Source of the DNA: Prochlorococcus sp. AG-418-M08
GTDB lineage: Bacteria > Cyanobacteriota > Cyanobacteriia > PCC-6307 > Cyanobiaceae
Direction of reading: 5' to 3'
Assembly: GCA_003213955.1 (NCBI GenBank)
Contig: QCMG01000007.1
Span: forward strand, 39,103-103,102
DNA: 64,000 bases
Shown in pieces: positions 39,744-50,659 of the stretch. A program made the translations under genes and the position numbers. Under the pieces are notes generated by a model. It was not told the origin of the DNA, searched no databases, and worked only from the letters and a program-made list of their open reading frames with translations. Every line of letters begins with the position of its first letter. Positions within the stretch are counted from its first letter, which is position 1.

Positions 39744-39750
39744 ATTTTAA

Positions 39751-40458
39751 TCATAACAATTTTTGAATATCATCTTTTTTATAGCTGATATTCTCAATTT
39801 TTAAATTTGATTTAGTTTTTAAAAATGAATTCATCAAATATTTAATTATTTCCTCATTAGTAAGATTTAAATTAATCTTTTTTGGAGGTTCTTCTCCAAA
39901 CAACTTGATCCATAACTCTTTTGGAGGATTTAGTTGAATTTCACCATGCTGAAGAAATGCTCCTTTTTTTCTGTATTGAGCGCTTCCTATCCTTTTAAAA
40001 CCATATTGATCAACTAAATCTGATGCATAGGATGTTCCAAAACAGTTTTCTTTTATTATTGATTTTCTCAAATTACCTCTTTCTAAATTTAAACCTAATT
40101 GATCAAAACTTTCGATTAACCAATTATTTACGAGCTCATAACTGAAGCTCTTATAAGAGGACTTTTTGAATGTTAAAGCATATGTTATTCCTCCGGAATG
40201 AAGTACGGCCCCTCCTCCTGAGGGCCTTCTCACTATTTTAATATAACGATCCTCAACTAGTTTTTCCCAATGAGGTGGAATTGATTTTTGATGATAACCA
40301 AGTGAAATCCAATCTCCTTCCCAATGATAAAATCTTAATGTAAAAAGAATTTCAACTTCAGAAATAGTCTTATTTAAAAAATATAAATCTAAAGCCATTT
40401 GTTCAGTCCCAGATAATCTTAATGTGGAAATAATTAAGGCGTGATTATCTGTTCTCAA
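39751..40458 (-). CDS. Lipoate/biotin protein ligase family protein
   Basis: The 235-residue protein belongs to the LplA/LipM/BirA catalytic fold. It shows the conserved RRPSGGGAVLHSGGITYAL block at about residues 76-94 and the later KRIGSAQYRKKGAFLQHG segment where the catalytic lysine lies. It lacks the C-terminal accessory domain of two-domain lipoate ligases, so an octanoyl/lipoyl transferase (LipM-like) role is plausible. It would modify E2 subunits of pyruvate dehydrogenase or glycine cleavage H protein. Confidence 0.8.
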   Translation of the reverse strand: MRTDNHALIISTLRLSGTEQMALDLYFLNKTISEVEILFTLRFYHWEGDWISLGYHQKSIPPHWEKLVEDRYIKIVRRPSGGGAVLHSGGITYALTFKKSSYKSFSYELVNNWLIESFDQLGLNLERGNLRKSIIKENCFGTSYASDLVDQYGFKRIGSAQYRKKGAFLQHGEIQLNPPKELWIKLFGEEPPKKINLNLTNEEIIKYLMNSFLKTKSNLKIENISYKKDDIQKLL

Positions 40459-40551
40459 AATTTTTTTGATTTAATTACGTAACATCATTTTGTAATAGTG
40501 TATCAATTTTTCACTTTTGGGTAGAGAATATAGAAAATAAATTTATTTATT

Positions 40552-40656
40552 ATGGAGCCAACTCAAACAATCAATCTAATCGCACTAAGTCTCATTGTAG
40601 TAATGCATGCAGGTGTATTGGCTTTAAGGCTTGGCATAAGTTTAGGTAGAGTATAG
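40552..40656 (+). CDS. psaM: Photosystem I subunit XII (PsaM)
   Basis: A 34-residue single-helix protein of the photosystem I core. The translation begins [14 protein letters not shown] and ends [10 protein letters not shown], which I recognise as PsaM: one membrane helix with a conserved [11 protein letters not shown] stretch. It helps monomer-monomer contact in the trimeric complex and carotenoid binding. It has its own ATG and TAG and lies between the lipoate-ligase-like gene and a small membrane-protein gene. Confidence 0.95.
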   Translation: MEPTQTINLIALSLIVVMHAGVLALRLGISLGRV

Positions 40657-40742
40657 AGAACTAATTTTTTGATTCCAAAAAAGATTGTGTTATTAATAAA
40701 ATAAGACTCTAAATTTTAGTCTTTAAAAATATCAAAAAAAAT

Positions 40743-41090
40743 GTGCCTAAATATTTACATAACATAACAACTAAAGAAAAAACATCTTTAGTCTCTGCTT
40801 TAAAATTAAACTCTGAAGAAAAAGAAAATTTTGTAAGTACTGTTTTTCTAGGTTTTAAAGTTTGTTTTACTCTTTTGGCAATAGTAAGTTTAGTAAAAAT
40901 TGGATATACTTCAAAATTTAGATTAACTAGGTTGAGAGAAATTAAAAATTCTTATTTACATGAAAAATCAAGGTTTGATAATCTAAGTCAGAGATTTGAC
41001 GATTTAATTTCTTTTGAGGGCAAGCAAAGATTTATGAAGGATCAAGATCAAATGATTTCTAAAGACATAATCAGAGTAATATGGCGTTGA
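40743..41090 (+). CDS. Small bitopic coiled-coil protein, possible FtsB/DivIC-like
   Basis: A 115-residue protein starting at GTG 40743. One membrane helix (about residues 33-52) follows a short cytoplasmic tail. Then comes a heptad-rich region (REIKNSYLHEKSRFDNL) and a compact C-terminal motif RFMKDQDQMISKDIIRVIW. That order (helix, coiled coil, short charged end motif) is that of FtsB/DivIC septum proteins, but I see no decisive signature, and other small membrane proteins share the topology. It precedes por by 56 bases. Confidence 0.45.
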   Translation: MPKYLHNITTKEKTSLVSALKLNSEEKENFVSTVFLGFKVCFTLLAIVSLVKIGYTSKFRLTRLREIKNSYLHEKSRFDNLSQRFDDLISFEGKQRFMKDQDQMISKDIIRVIWR

Positions 41091-41146
41091 TAATTATGAC
41101 TAAGCATTCATTTTATTATCCAGTTTTTTATTAATTTTTATAGCTA

Positions 41147-42151
41147 GTGGTAAAGAAAATTAAAGGTTTAGTTCTTATAACAGGAACAACCTCAGGAGTA
41201 GGATTAAATACCTTAAAACCCTTGTTGAGATATGGCTGGGAGGTCATAGCAGTTAATCGATCAAATAAAAGGGCAGTAGAGGCAGCTGATCAATATTTAA
41301 CGGATTCCGAAATGGAAAATATTCATTTTATAGAAATTGATTTATCTGATTTGGATGATGTAAGGAGTGGTTGTGATGAAATATTAAAAAAATTTAATAA
41401 TCCAATAAATTCTATAATTTGTAATGCAGCAGTTTATAAACCAAGATTACGGAAGCCTGAAAGGTCCCCACAAGGATTTGAAAATACTATGGCGGTTAAT
41501 CATTTTGGTCATTTCCTTTTAATAAACATTCTTCTAAAGAATATCTTGTCCTCTGAGAGAGAAATTGATTTAAATGGTAAGACTACTAAATTCAAGCCAA
41601 GAATAACAGTATTAGGAACTGTTACGGCAAATTATTCCGAATTAGGTGGAAGAATTCCTATACCTGCCCCAGCTGATCTAGGGAATTTATCTGGCTTTAA
41701 AAATGGATTTTTATCTCCAATTAGTATGGCTAATGGAAAAAAATTTAAACCTGGAAAAGCTTACAAAGATAGTAAACTTTGCAATATGGTAACAGTACAA
41801 GAATTATCAAAAAGATATTCTAAAGAAAGAATAATTATTAATTCTTTGTACCCTGGATGTGTTGCCGATACGAAGCTTTTTAGAGATACACCCTGGCTGT
41901 TTAGATTTTTATTCCCAATCTTTCAAAAATTCATCACGAAAGGATATGTATCTCAAAGATTAGCTGGAGAAAGAGTAGCTCAAGTAGCAAGTTTTAAAGA
42001 ATATGCTAAACCAGCCATTCATTGGAGTTGGGGAAATCGTCAAAAGTTTGGTAGAAAAGCCTTTTCTCAGAAATTGTCCAAAAGAATTATCGATTCAGAA
42101 ATATCAGGACAAACTTATGAATTAACTAGGAAATTAGTTGGGTTAGACTAG
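41147..42151 (+). CDS. por: Light-dependent protochlorophyllide oxidoreductase
   Basis: LPOR reduces protochlorophyllide to chlorophyllide using NADPH and light. The 334-residue SDR protein shows TGTTSGVGLNT near residue 13, CNAAVYKP, the LPOR-specific insertion around residues 140-195, and YKDSKLCNM with the catalytic tyrosine, lysine and the conserved cysteine. The start is GTG at 41147. It converges on chlL, the light-independent counterpart, with a 5-base gap between stops. Confidence 0.96.
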   Translation: MVKKIKGLVLITGTTSGVGLNTLKPLLRYGWEVIAVNRSNKRAVEAADQYLTDSEMENIHFIEIDLSDLDDVRSGCDEILKKFNNPINSIICNAAVYKPRLRKPERSPQGFENTMAVNHFGHFLLINILLKNILSSEREIDLNGKTTKFKPRITVLGTVTANYSELGGRIPIPAPADLGNLSGFKNGFLSPISMANGKKFKPGKAYKDSKLCNMVTVQELSKRYSKERIIINSLYPGCVADTKLFRDTPWLFRFLFPIFQKFITKGYVSQRLAGERVAQVASFKEYAKPAIHWSWGNRQKFGRKAFSQKLSKRIIDSEISGQTYELTRKLVGLD

Positions 42152-42156
42152 CAAAG

Positions 42157-43044
<888 letters not shown>

Positions 43045-43235
43045 TTAAAGCTAAAATTAACACGTTAATACTTATATTCTTGCAGGTATATGCTTCATGG
43101 AATATATTTCTCAACAAATAGTTATTTATTAATATTAAAGATACAAAATATATGTTAATTACTAGATATTTTAAGCCTATTATTTATATTATAAGTGAAT
43201 ATACTCATGCTTAAATAATATTTAGTTTGTAAGAG

Positions 43236-44816
43236 TTAACCAAAAAAAGCTTTTGCATCGTAAAGAGTCTCATCACTAATTTCGGGAAGACCTTTTGAAA
43301 GGGCATATTTCTCAGTATTTGATTTTACTTTCCCTCTCACAAAAAATGGAACTTTTGTAAGTTCTGCTCTCCCAGATTCTGTCCAAATAACGCCAGTTTT
43401 TTTGTTTGAATTAATATTGTTTTCCTTTTGCTCAGTTTCTTTATGTTCAAGACTTCTTGTAGCAGTATGACCTAGATGACTTTGATGACCGTCAACAAAT
43501 TCAAAGTCATGCTTGAACATATCTATAAGATGCTCTTCAAGGCCCATCATTAGAGGATGAACCCAGTCGTCAAAAATTACGTTAGCTCCTTCCCATCCCA
43601 TTTGAGGACTGTATCTAGCAGGGACATCTTGAACATGCATTGGTGTACTTATTACTGAGCATGGGATGCCAAGTCTTTTAGCACTATGTCTTTCCATTTG
43701 AGTTCCTAAAACCAATTCAGGTGATGCTTTTTTCATGGCATCTTCAACCTCTAGGTAGCTATTAGTAATTAGTGCTTCTAAATTTAGATCCTTAGCAGCT
43801 GCTCTTACTTGCCGAGCCATTTCTCTACTGTAAGTTCCTAGACCCACAACTTCAAAACCTAATTCATCTTTAGCAATTTGAGCCGCTGCAATTGCATGAG
43901 TGCCATCACCAAAGATAAAAACTCTTTTCCCAGTCAAATAATTTGAGTCTACTGACTTTGAATACCATGGAAGTTTTGACTTGTGCGCTAGTTCCTCTTT
44001 ATTTGTTAAAGAAAGGTCAAGTTTTTCATGAACTTCATTAATAAAATTAATTGTATTTTCTATACCAATTGGAATAGTAGTGGTATATTCCATTCCGCAA
44101 TTACGCTTAAGCCATTCACAAGAAGTCTCTGCAATCTCCTTATATAGACAAACATTCATATCAGCATCAGTTAATCTTTTAATATCATCTGGGCCGGACC
44201 CCAGCGGTGCAACAACATTAGTATCTATGCCTTGCTCTGAAAGTATACGCTGAATCTCGATAACATCATCTCTACATCTAAATCCTAATAATGTAGGACC
44301 CAGTATATTTACTTTAGGTCTTCGGCCTAATGACTTCCATCTTTGAGGATTAATCTTTTCAATTGCATTTACCTTATCCTTTAAAAGGGTTCTAATTAGT
44401 TGATAAAACGTTTCTGAAGCACCCCAGTTTTCTTTTTTGCTATAAGCAGGTAATTCAAGGTTAACTATTGGAATATTAATACCCATTCCCTTAGCAAGAG
44501 CACCTGGTTGATCCTGTATTAGTTCAGCAGTACAACTTTCACCTACTAGAAGCGTTTTTGGTTTAAATCTTTCTACTGCCTCACTGATATTCTTTTTAAC
44601 TAATTCTGCTGTATCTCCACCTAAATCTCTAGCCTGAAATGTTGTATATGTTACAGGAGGTCTTTGACCTCTTCTCTCAATCATGGTAAAAAGAAGATCT
44701 GCGTAAGTATCTCCTTGAGGAGCATGGAGAACATAATGAATATCTTTCATTGATGATGCGACCCTCATTGCTCCAACGTGAGGGGGCCCTTCATATGTCC
44801 AGAGAGTTAATTCCAT
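43236..44816 (-). CDS. chlB: Light-independent protochlorophyllide reductase subunit B
   Basis: ChlB pairs with ChlN to form the catalytic NifDK-like component. The 526-residue protein has the N-terminal aspartate of [10 protein letters not shown] (about residue 36), which in characterised enzymes is the unusual fourth ligand to the NB-cluster. GESCTAEL lies near 95 and GTQMERH near 375. The C-terminal 50 residues ([19 protein letters not shown]) form the conserved PCP-reductase-like tail. It begins 10 bases after chlN, in one operon. Confidence 0.97.
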   Translation of the reverse strand: MELTLWTYEGPPHVGAMRVASSMKDIHYVLHAPQGDTYADLLFTMIERRGQRPPVTYTTFQARDLGGDTAELVKKNISEAVERFKPKTLLVGESCTAELIQDQPGALAKGMGINIPIVNLELPAYSKKENWGASETFYQLIRTLLKDKVNAIEKINPQRWKSLGRRPKVNILGPTLLGFRCRDDVIEIQRILSEQGIDTNVVAPLGSGPDDIKRLTDADMNVCLYKEIAETSCEWLKRNCGMEYTTTIPIGIENTINFINEVHEKLDLSLTNKEELAHKSKLPWYSKSVDSNYLTGKRVFIFGDGTHAIAAAQIAKDELGFEVVGLGTYSREMARQVRAAAKDLNLEALITNSYLEVEDAMKKASPELVLGTQMERHSAKRLGIPCSVISTPMHVQDVPARYSPQMGWEGANVIFDDWVHPLMMGLEEHLIDMFKHDFEFVDGHQSHLGHTATRSLEHKETEQKENNINSNKKTGVIWTESGRAELTKVPFFVRGKVKSNTEKYALSKGLPEISDETLYDAKAFFG

Positions 44817-44826
44817 AATTTATGAT

Positions 44827-46095
<1,269 letters not shown>

Positions 46096-46245
46096 TTAGA
46101 GCTTATCTTTCAAGCTTGCATAAACTTTTGGATTAAAGAAAGTAATTAATAAGTTCTCTTACAAAATGTACACATTTAGAAAACTTATATGAATGTTTAA
46201 AAACTTAAATGAGAATTAATAAGATTAATTTTCTTAATTTATTTT

Positions 46246-46614
46246 TTAATTTCTGTAAAAGGAATTTCCCTGACTTGCTTTTGATAACTTCCATACATTT
46301 CTAGCAATTTTTGTCGCTAATAAGCCACCTCTTTCAAGCTTTGATTTACCAGGCTTTGCACCAATTAATGTTGTTATTTCAGAGGTGGTTAAAGGAGCTC
46401 CGGTATTAAGTGCTAATTCAGTTAACTCTAGTCTATCTCTAAGGTTTTTAAGATTTACTTTATCTGACTTATCATCAACTAACCAACTGAAAGATGGATC
46501 TTTTTGAGATAATCTTTGCATTAAACTTAGGCTTACTAATCCAAGAGTCTGATCAGGGCTTAATTCATTTTCTGTACGAGAAGAATCTGGTCCTTTTTTT
46601 TGAGAATTTCCCAT
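46246..46614 (-). CDS. Conserved hypothetical protein, possible winged-helix
   Basis: A 122-residue protein I do not recognise by name. The N-terminal 25 residues are polar and disordered. Residues 55-80 contain LRDRLELTELALNTGAPLTT, followed by SEITTLIGAKPGKSKLERGG, which reads as a helix-turn-helix with a glycine turn, then a basic end IARNVWKLSKAS. A DNA-binding role is possible but only inferred. It is the first gene on the strand leading to chlN-chlB-chlL and is divergent from csoS1D. Confidence 0.55.
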   Translation of the reverse strand: MGNSQKKGPDSSRTENELSPDQTLGLVSLSLMQRLSQKDPSFSWLVDDKSDKVNLKNLRDRLELTELALNTGAPLTTSEITTLIGAKPGKSKLERGGLLATKIARNVWKLSKASQGNSFYRN

Positions 46615-46698
46615 AAAATTTATTATCTTTTCTTTGAAGTTATCGTTTTGTACGAAGCTTGCAAGTTAATTTAATAGAAAAAGAGAACCTTTATCCGT

Positions 46699-46704
46699 TA
46701 TAGT
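46699..46704 (+). promoter_or_regulatory. Putative -10 box of csoS1D (leaderless transcript)
   Basis: TATAGT ends 7 bases before the csoS1D ATG at 46712. If this is the -10 box, transcription would start at or within a base or two of the start codon. No Shine-Dalgarno sequence is present in the gap, in line with a leaderless mRNA. No good -35 box is seen. Confidence 0.4.
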
Positions 46705-46711
46705 CTCGAGA

Positions 46712-47482
46712 ATGGAACCAACTTCTAGCTTAAATAGGGGAGAACGAAAAAAGGGTAGTTCTCTCGTTACTGGATCTGAGGTGCAATCTCAACCCAGTGG
46801 AGCTAGCTGTTTTATTACGACTGACTCAGAAAAATCATTAGTATCCAGACAAGCAAGTCAAGTGGAACAAATTGAACTAAGAACTTATGTTTTTTTAGAT
46901 TCTCTACAACCTCAATTGGCAGCTTACATGGGTACCGTAAGTAGAGGCTTTTTACCCATACCTGGTGATTCATGTTTATGGATGGAAGTCTCTCCAGGAA
47001 TGGCTGTACACAGAGTTACCGACATTGCTTTAAAGGCAAGTAACGTTAGATTGGGACAAATGATTGTTGAAAGAGCATTTGGCTCTTTAGCTCTTTATCA
47101 TAAAGATCAAAGTACTGTTTTGCATTCTGGCGATGTTGTCTTAGATGCAATAGGAAGTGAGGTAAGAAAAAGAACAAAACCATCGACAAGTTGGACCGAA
47201 GTTATCCGTGCAATAACACCCGATCATGCAGTCTTGATAAATAGGCAAAATAGAAGTGGATCTATGATTCAATCTGGTATGAGTATGTTTATTCTTGAAA
47301 CAGAACCAGCTGGTTATGTATTAAAAGCTGCAAATGAAGCAGAAAAGGCTTCCAATATAACTGTTGTAGATGTAAAAGCAGTTGGAGCTTTTGGTAGGTT
47401 AACTCTCGCAGGGAAAGAAGGAGACGTAGAAGAAGCAGCTGCAGCTGCAATTAGAGCAATTGAACAAATATCAAATTATTAA
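46712..47482 (+). CDS. csoS1D: Carboxysome shell tandem-BMC protein CsoS1D
   Basis: CsoS1D forms pseudohexameric trimers that stack, with a large gated pore thought to pass metabolites across the shell. The 256-residue protein has a polar N-terminal extension of about 50 residues, then two BMC domains (about 52-150 and 155-256). The second ends [20 protein letters not shown]. It is separated from the main cso operon by rdgB on the other strand. Confidence 0.96.
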   Translation: MEPTSSLNRGERKKGSSLVTGSEVQSQPSGASCFITTDSEKSLVSRQASQVEQIELRTYVFLDSLQPQLAAYMGTVSRGFLPIPGDSCLWMEVSPGMAVHRVTDIALKASNVRLGQMIVERAFGSLALYHKDQSTVLHSGDVVLDAIGSEVRKRTKPSTSWTEVIRAITPDHAVLINRQNRSGSMIQSGMSMFILETEPAGYVLKAANEAEKASNITVVDVKAVGAFGRLTLAGKEGDVEEAAAAAIRAIEQISNY

Positions 47483-47494
47483 AAAATATTTTAA

Positions 47495-48076
47495 TTACAA
47501 ACCAATTTCTTTTTTTAAAAAAGGAGCAATATTCTTAGCAGCTTTGCCTCTACTACCTAATTTACTTAATTGTGATTGATTGAGTTTTCCATAAACGCAA
47601 TTGGCTTCTTTAACCCAAAAAATAGATTCAAATTCTCCATTTGGATATTCTGGTTCTCTAAGGATTTCTCCCCAGCAGATACCAGTTGAATCTTTTACAA
47701 GGTTACCTTCCGGATCACATAAAACCATGCAACTAATAAATTTTGCACTTCTATAAGGCGTATCACTTAGCTCCTTGATTAACTTTTTAAGTTTCTCAAT
47801 ATTAGTCTTTGCATATCTAGCAGAATAAATACCCGGTCTCCCATCTAAAAAATCCACCTCTAATCCTGAATCATCTGCTAATGCCCAAGTTTTAGTTTCT
47901 AAAGATGCTGCTCTTGCTTTTAGAAACGCATTCTCAAAATAGGTTTTACCTGTCTCTTCTACTTTCAAATATTCTGGCTGCTTTTTAACCTTTAAAGATA
48001 AGACATCTAACATATCCGATATTTCAGATATCTTTTTTGGATTTCCGCTAGCAATTGTAAGAACAGGAATGTTCAA
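47495..48076 (-). CDS. rdgB: RdgB/HAM1-family dITP/XTP pyrophosphatase
   Basis: RdgB hydrolyses non-canonical purine triphosphates (ITP, dITP, XTP) to protect DNA and RNA. The 193-residue protein has the ASGNPKKISEI loop near residue 9, ALADDSGLEVDFLDGRPGIYSARYA near 65-89, and SKLGSRGKA near the end. It lies on the opposite strand between csoS1D and csoS1, which is the usual alpha-cyanobacterial arrangement as I recall it. Its upstream region is shared with the csoS1 leader. Confidence 0.93.
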   Translation of the reverse strand: MNIPVLTIASGNPKKISEISDMLDVLSLKVKKQPEYLKVEETGKTYFENAFLKARAASLETKTWALADDSGLEVDFLDGRPGIYSARYAKTNIEKLKKLIKELSDTPYRSAKFISCMVLCDPEGNLVKDSTGICWGEILREPEYPNGEFESIFWVKEANCVYGKLNQSQLSKLGSRGKAAKNIAPFLKKEIGL

Positions 48077-48139
48077 AATAAAATAAAAAAAAACTGAAAT
48101 ATTATCTTACTTTAAAACTTGATACGGAGACAGGAAAGG

Positions 48140-48152
48140 TTGAACATTCCAC
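48140..48152 (+). repeat. 13-base motif TTGAACATTCCAC (copy 2)
   Basis: This copy lies in the loop of the GAGACAGG/CCTGTCTC inverted repeat, 263 bases upstream of csoS1. It is identical to the copy at 48372 and to the inverted copy upstream of priA. Confidence 0.6.
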
Positions 48153-48266
48153 ACCTGAGTAGACAGGGCCTGTCTCGTACGGAAATAACATAATGTAAAT
48201 TTTTTATTAACACAACAGTATGTTTTGATGCTCTAACTAATTCTCATAAGTATTGACATATCAATA

Positions 48267-48302
48267 GTAGCAAGGGTGATAAGTTTAACTTATCAATGCT
48301 AC
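48267..48302 (+). promoter_or_regulatory. Long inverted repeat in the csoS1 leader
   Basis: GTAGCA (48267-48272) pairs with TGCTAC (48297-48302). Inside it, TGATAAGTT pairs with AACTTATCA around a single central base at 48286, a 19-base perfect palindrome (48277-48295). In total 15 base pairs are matched, with a small asymmetric internal loop. Six A residues follow, so it is not an intrinsic terminator in either direction. It could be an operator for a dimeric regulator or, if transcribed, a stable leader hairpin. Confidence 0.6.
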
Positions 48303-48371
48303 AAAAAACATTAATAGAGTTTTTATGGTAAAACGCTTGACTTATAAGTACCTTATGGACCATTCTTCCAA

Positions 48372-48384
48372 TTGAACATTCCAC
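48372..48384 (+). repeat. 13-base motif TTGAACATTCCAC (copy 3)
   Basis: It ends 19 bases before the csoS1 ATG and so lies in the likely 5' untranslated region or promoter core. It is identical to the copy at 48140 in the same orientation. Confidence 0.6.
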
Positions 48385-48403
48385 ATTTAGTAATTAGTAG
48401 GCA

Positions 48404-48715
48404 ATGGCTACAGAAACAATGGGTATCGCTCTCGGCATGATCGAGACACGCGGACTTGTACCTGCAATCGAAGCAGCAGACGCAATGACCAAGGCAGCAG
48501 AAGTTCGTCTTATTGGTCGTGAATTCGTAGGTGGCGGTTATGTCACAGTTTTAGTAAGGGGCGAAACTGGTGCTGTCAACGCAGCAGTAAGAGCTGGAGC
48601 TGATGCTTGTGAGAGAGTTGGTGACGGTCTTGTTGCTGCTCACATCATTGCTCGTCCTCATAGAGAAGTAGAACCTGCTCTTGGAAACGGTGATTTTCTG
48701 GGTCAAAAGGACTAA
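48404..48715 (+). CDS. csoS1: Major carboxysome shell hexamer CsoS1
   Basis: CsoS1 is the main BMC-H protein forming the facets of the alpha-carboxysome shell. The 103-residue protein carries ALGMIETRGLVPAIEAADAM at the N-terminus and the pore region VRGETGAVNAAVRAG. Codon use is visibly richer in G and C than its neighbours, as expected for a very highly expressed gene. AGTAGG just before the ATG may serve as its ribosome site. Confidence 0.97.
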   Translation: MATETMGIALGMIETRGLVPAIEAADAMTKAAEVRLIGREFVGGGYVTVLVRGETGAVNAAVRAGADACERVGDGLVAAHIIARPHREVEPALGNGDFLGQKD

Positions 48716-48724
48716 TTAGCTAGC

Positions 48725-48747
48725 GCAAAAATCTTTGATTTTTTTGC
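48725..48747 (+). terminator. Hairpin between csoS1 and cbbL
   Basis: GCAAAAATC and GATTTTTTTGC form a stem with a three-base loop and two extra T residues, 10 bases after the csoS1 stop. No clean T run follows, so it is more likely an attenuator or RNA-stability element that lets csoS1 be made in excess of cbbL. Confidence 0.45.
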
Positions 48748-48787
48748 AAAATAATTATTTTCCCTACACAGACCTAAATTTATCGTT

Positions 48788-50203
48788 ATGAGTAAGAAGT
48801 ATGACGCTGGGGTAAAGGAGTACAGAGATACCTACTGGACTCCTGAATATGTCCCCCTAGACACTGACTTATTAGCCTGTTTTAAATGTACAGGTCAAGA
48901 AGGTGTCCCCAGAGAAGAAGTTGCAGCAGCTGTTGCGGCTGAATCCTCAACAGGAACTTGGTCAACAGTTTGGTCCGAGCTTCTCACAGACCTTGAATTT
49001 TATAAGGGACGTTGTTATCGAATAGAAGACGTTCCTGGAGATCCTGAAGCTTTTTATGCTTTTATTGCATATCCTTTAGATCTTTTTGAAGAAGGTTCTA
49101 TCACAAACGTATTAACATCACTAGTAGGAAATGTTTTTGGATTTAAAGCTTTAAGACATTTACGTCTAGAAGATATTAGATTCCCAATTGCTTTCATTAA
49201 AACTTGTGGTGGTCCACCAAATGGAATCGTAGTTGAGAGAGATCGTTTAAACAAATACGGCAGACCTCTTCTCGGTTGTACCATTAAACCTAAATTAGGA
49301 TTATCTGGTAAAAACTATGGTCGAGTTGTATATGAGTGTCTTAGAGGCGGTCTTGATTTAACTAAGGATGACGAGAATATTAATTCTCAACCATTCCAGC
49401 GTTGGAGAGAAAGATTTGAGTTTGTCGCAGAGGCAGTTAAGCTTGCTCAGCAAGAAACTGGAGAAGTTAAAGGTCACTACTTAAACTGTACTGCTAACAC
49501 ACCTGAAGAACTCTACGAACGAGCTGAATTTGCAAAAGAGCTAGATATGCCAATCATCATGCATGATTATATAACTGGTGGTTTTACTGCAAATACTGGA
49601 TTAGCAAACTGGTGTCGTAAAAATGGCATGCTTCTACATATTCACAGAGCTATGCATGCTGTTATTGATAGACATCCAAAACATGGTATTCATTTCAGAG
49701 TTCTAGCAAAATGTTTGAGACTCTCCGGAGGAGATCAATTACATACTGGAACTGTTGTTGGAAAACTAGAAGGTGATCGTCAAACAACTCTTGGCTACAT
49801 TGATAACTTAAGAGAGTCATTTGTTCCCGAAGATAGATCTAGAGGTAATTTCTTTGATCAAGATTGGGGTTCAATGCCAGGAGTATTTGCTGTCGCATCA
49901 GGTGGTATTCACGTATGGCATATGCCTGCACTTTTAGCGATTTTTGGAGATGATTCTTGTCTTCAGTTCGGTGGAGGAACACATGGTCACCCATGGGGTT
50001 CAGCTGCTGGAGCTGCAGCTAACAGAGTTGCTTTAGAAGCTTGTGTAAAAGCCCGTAATGCTGGTCGCGAAATCGAAAAAGAGAGTAGAGACATTCTTAT
50101 GGAAGCTGCTAAGCATAGTCCTGAATTAGCTATTGCTCTAGAAACTTGGAAGGAAATCAAGTTTGAGTTTGATACTGTCGACAAGCTTGACGTTCAAGGT
50201 TAA
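48788..50203 (+). CDS. cbbL: Rubisco large subunit (form IA)
   Basis: CbbL carboxylates ribulose-1,5-bisphosphate. The 471-residue protein has the catalytic lysine K167 in GCTIKPKLG, the carbamylated lysine K193 in [11 protein letters not shown], and the loop 6 lysine in [11 protein letters not shown]. The sequence type and position inside a cso operon mark it as form IA. Codon use is biased as in csoS1. Confidence 0.98.
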
Positions 50204-50217
50204 CTCAGGTTTCGAAA

Positions 50218-50271
50218 TTGAGGAGATTCTTTTTCTCCTCAAACTTAAACAAATCTCGTTTACTTACGAGA
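50218..50271 (+). terminator. Two stem-loops between cbbL and cbbS
   Basis: The first stem is TTGAGGAG / CTCCTCAA (50218-50225 with 50235-50242, loop of 9). The second is TCTCGT / ACGAGA (50254-50259 with 50266-50271). Neither is followed by a proper T run. They are intercistronic and most likely stabilise or separate the large- and small-subunit messages. Confidence 0.45.
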
Positions 50272-50296
50272 AATTTCATTCACATTTAGATTAATT

Positions 50297-50638
50297 ATGC
50301 CTTTCCAGAGCACAGTCGGCGACTATCAAACAGTTGCAACCCTGGAAACATTCGGTTTCTTACCACCGATGACCCAGGAGGAAATATACGATCAAATTGC
50401 GTACATAATTGCTCAAGGATGGAGTCCTGTCATTGAGCATGTTCATCCAAGTGGAAGTATGCAAACTTATTGGTCTTATTGGAAACTCCCATTCTTTGGG
50501 GAAAAAGATCTTAACTTGATCGTGAGCGAATTAGAGGCGTGTCATAGAGCATACCCTGATCATCATGTAAGAATCATCGGATACGATGCTTACACTCAAA
50601 GTCAAGGAACAGCTTTTGTAGTTTTCCAAGGTCGTTAA
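50297..50638 (+). CDS. cbbS: Rubisco small subunit (form IA)
   Basis: CbbS caps the L8 core of Rubisco. The 113-residue protein opens with the family ETFGFLPPMT segment, has SYWKLPFFGE in the middle, and VRIIGYDAYTQSQG near the end. Length is normal for form IA. A strong stem-loop follows the stop. Confidence 0.97.
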   Translation: MPFQSTVGDYQTVATLETFGFLPPMTQEEIYDQIAYIIAQGWSPVIEHVHPSGSMQTYWSYWKLPFFGEKDLNLIVSELEACHRAYPDHHVRIIGYDAYTQSQGTAFVVFQGR

Positions 50639-50659
50639 AGCTACCTATCGTAGTAAAAA

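Larger units (their letters stand above)
48077..48403. promoter_or_regulatory. csoS1/rdgB divergent leader with nested inverted repeats
   Basis: This 327-base gap has no gene. It holds, in order: a GC-rich element (48123-48180) with GAGACAGG and CCTGTCTC arms and the dyad AGACAGG-G-CCTGTCT (48161-48175); TATTGA-CATA-TCAATA (48251-48266), overlapping a TTGACA at 48253-48258; a long imperfect stem (48267-48302); the palindrome ACTTATAAGT (48340-48349); and TTGAACATTCCAC at 48140 and 48372. ATAAGT half-sites recur at 48246, 48279 and 48344, with ACTTAT at 48288 and 48340. It very likely contains the promoter and operators of the carboxysome operon. Confidence 0.7.

Noticed and set aside
40703..40723. 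Terminator after psaM (AAGACT/AGTCTT)
   Set aside because: Only a six-base stem and no T run after it.
43056..43069. Palindrome ATTAAC-AC-GTTAAT before chlL, and a similar one at 46164-46177 before chlN
   Set aside because: Six-base arms are expected dozens of times per 64 kb at this base composition, so there is no good ground to call them operators.
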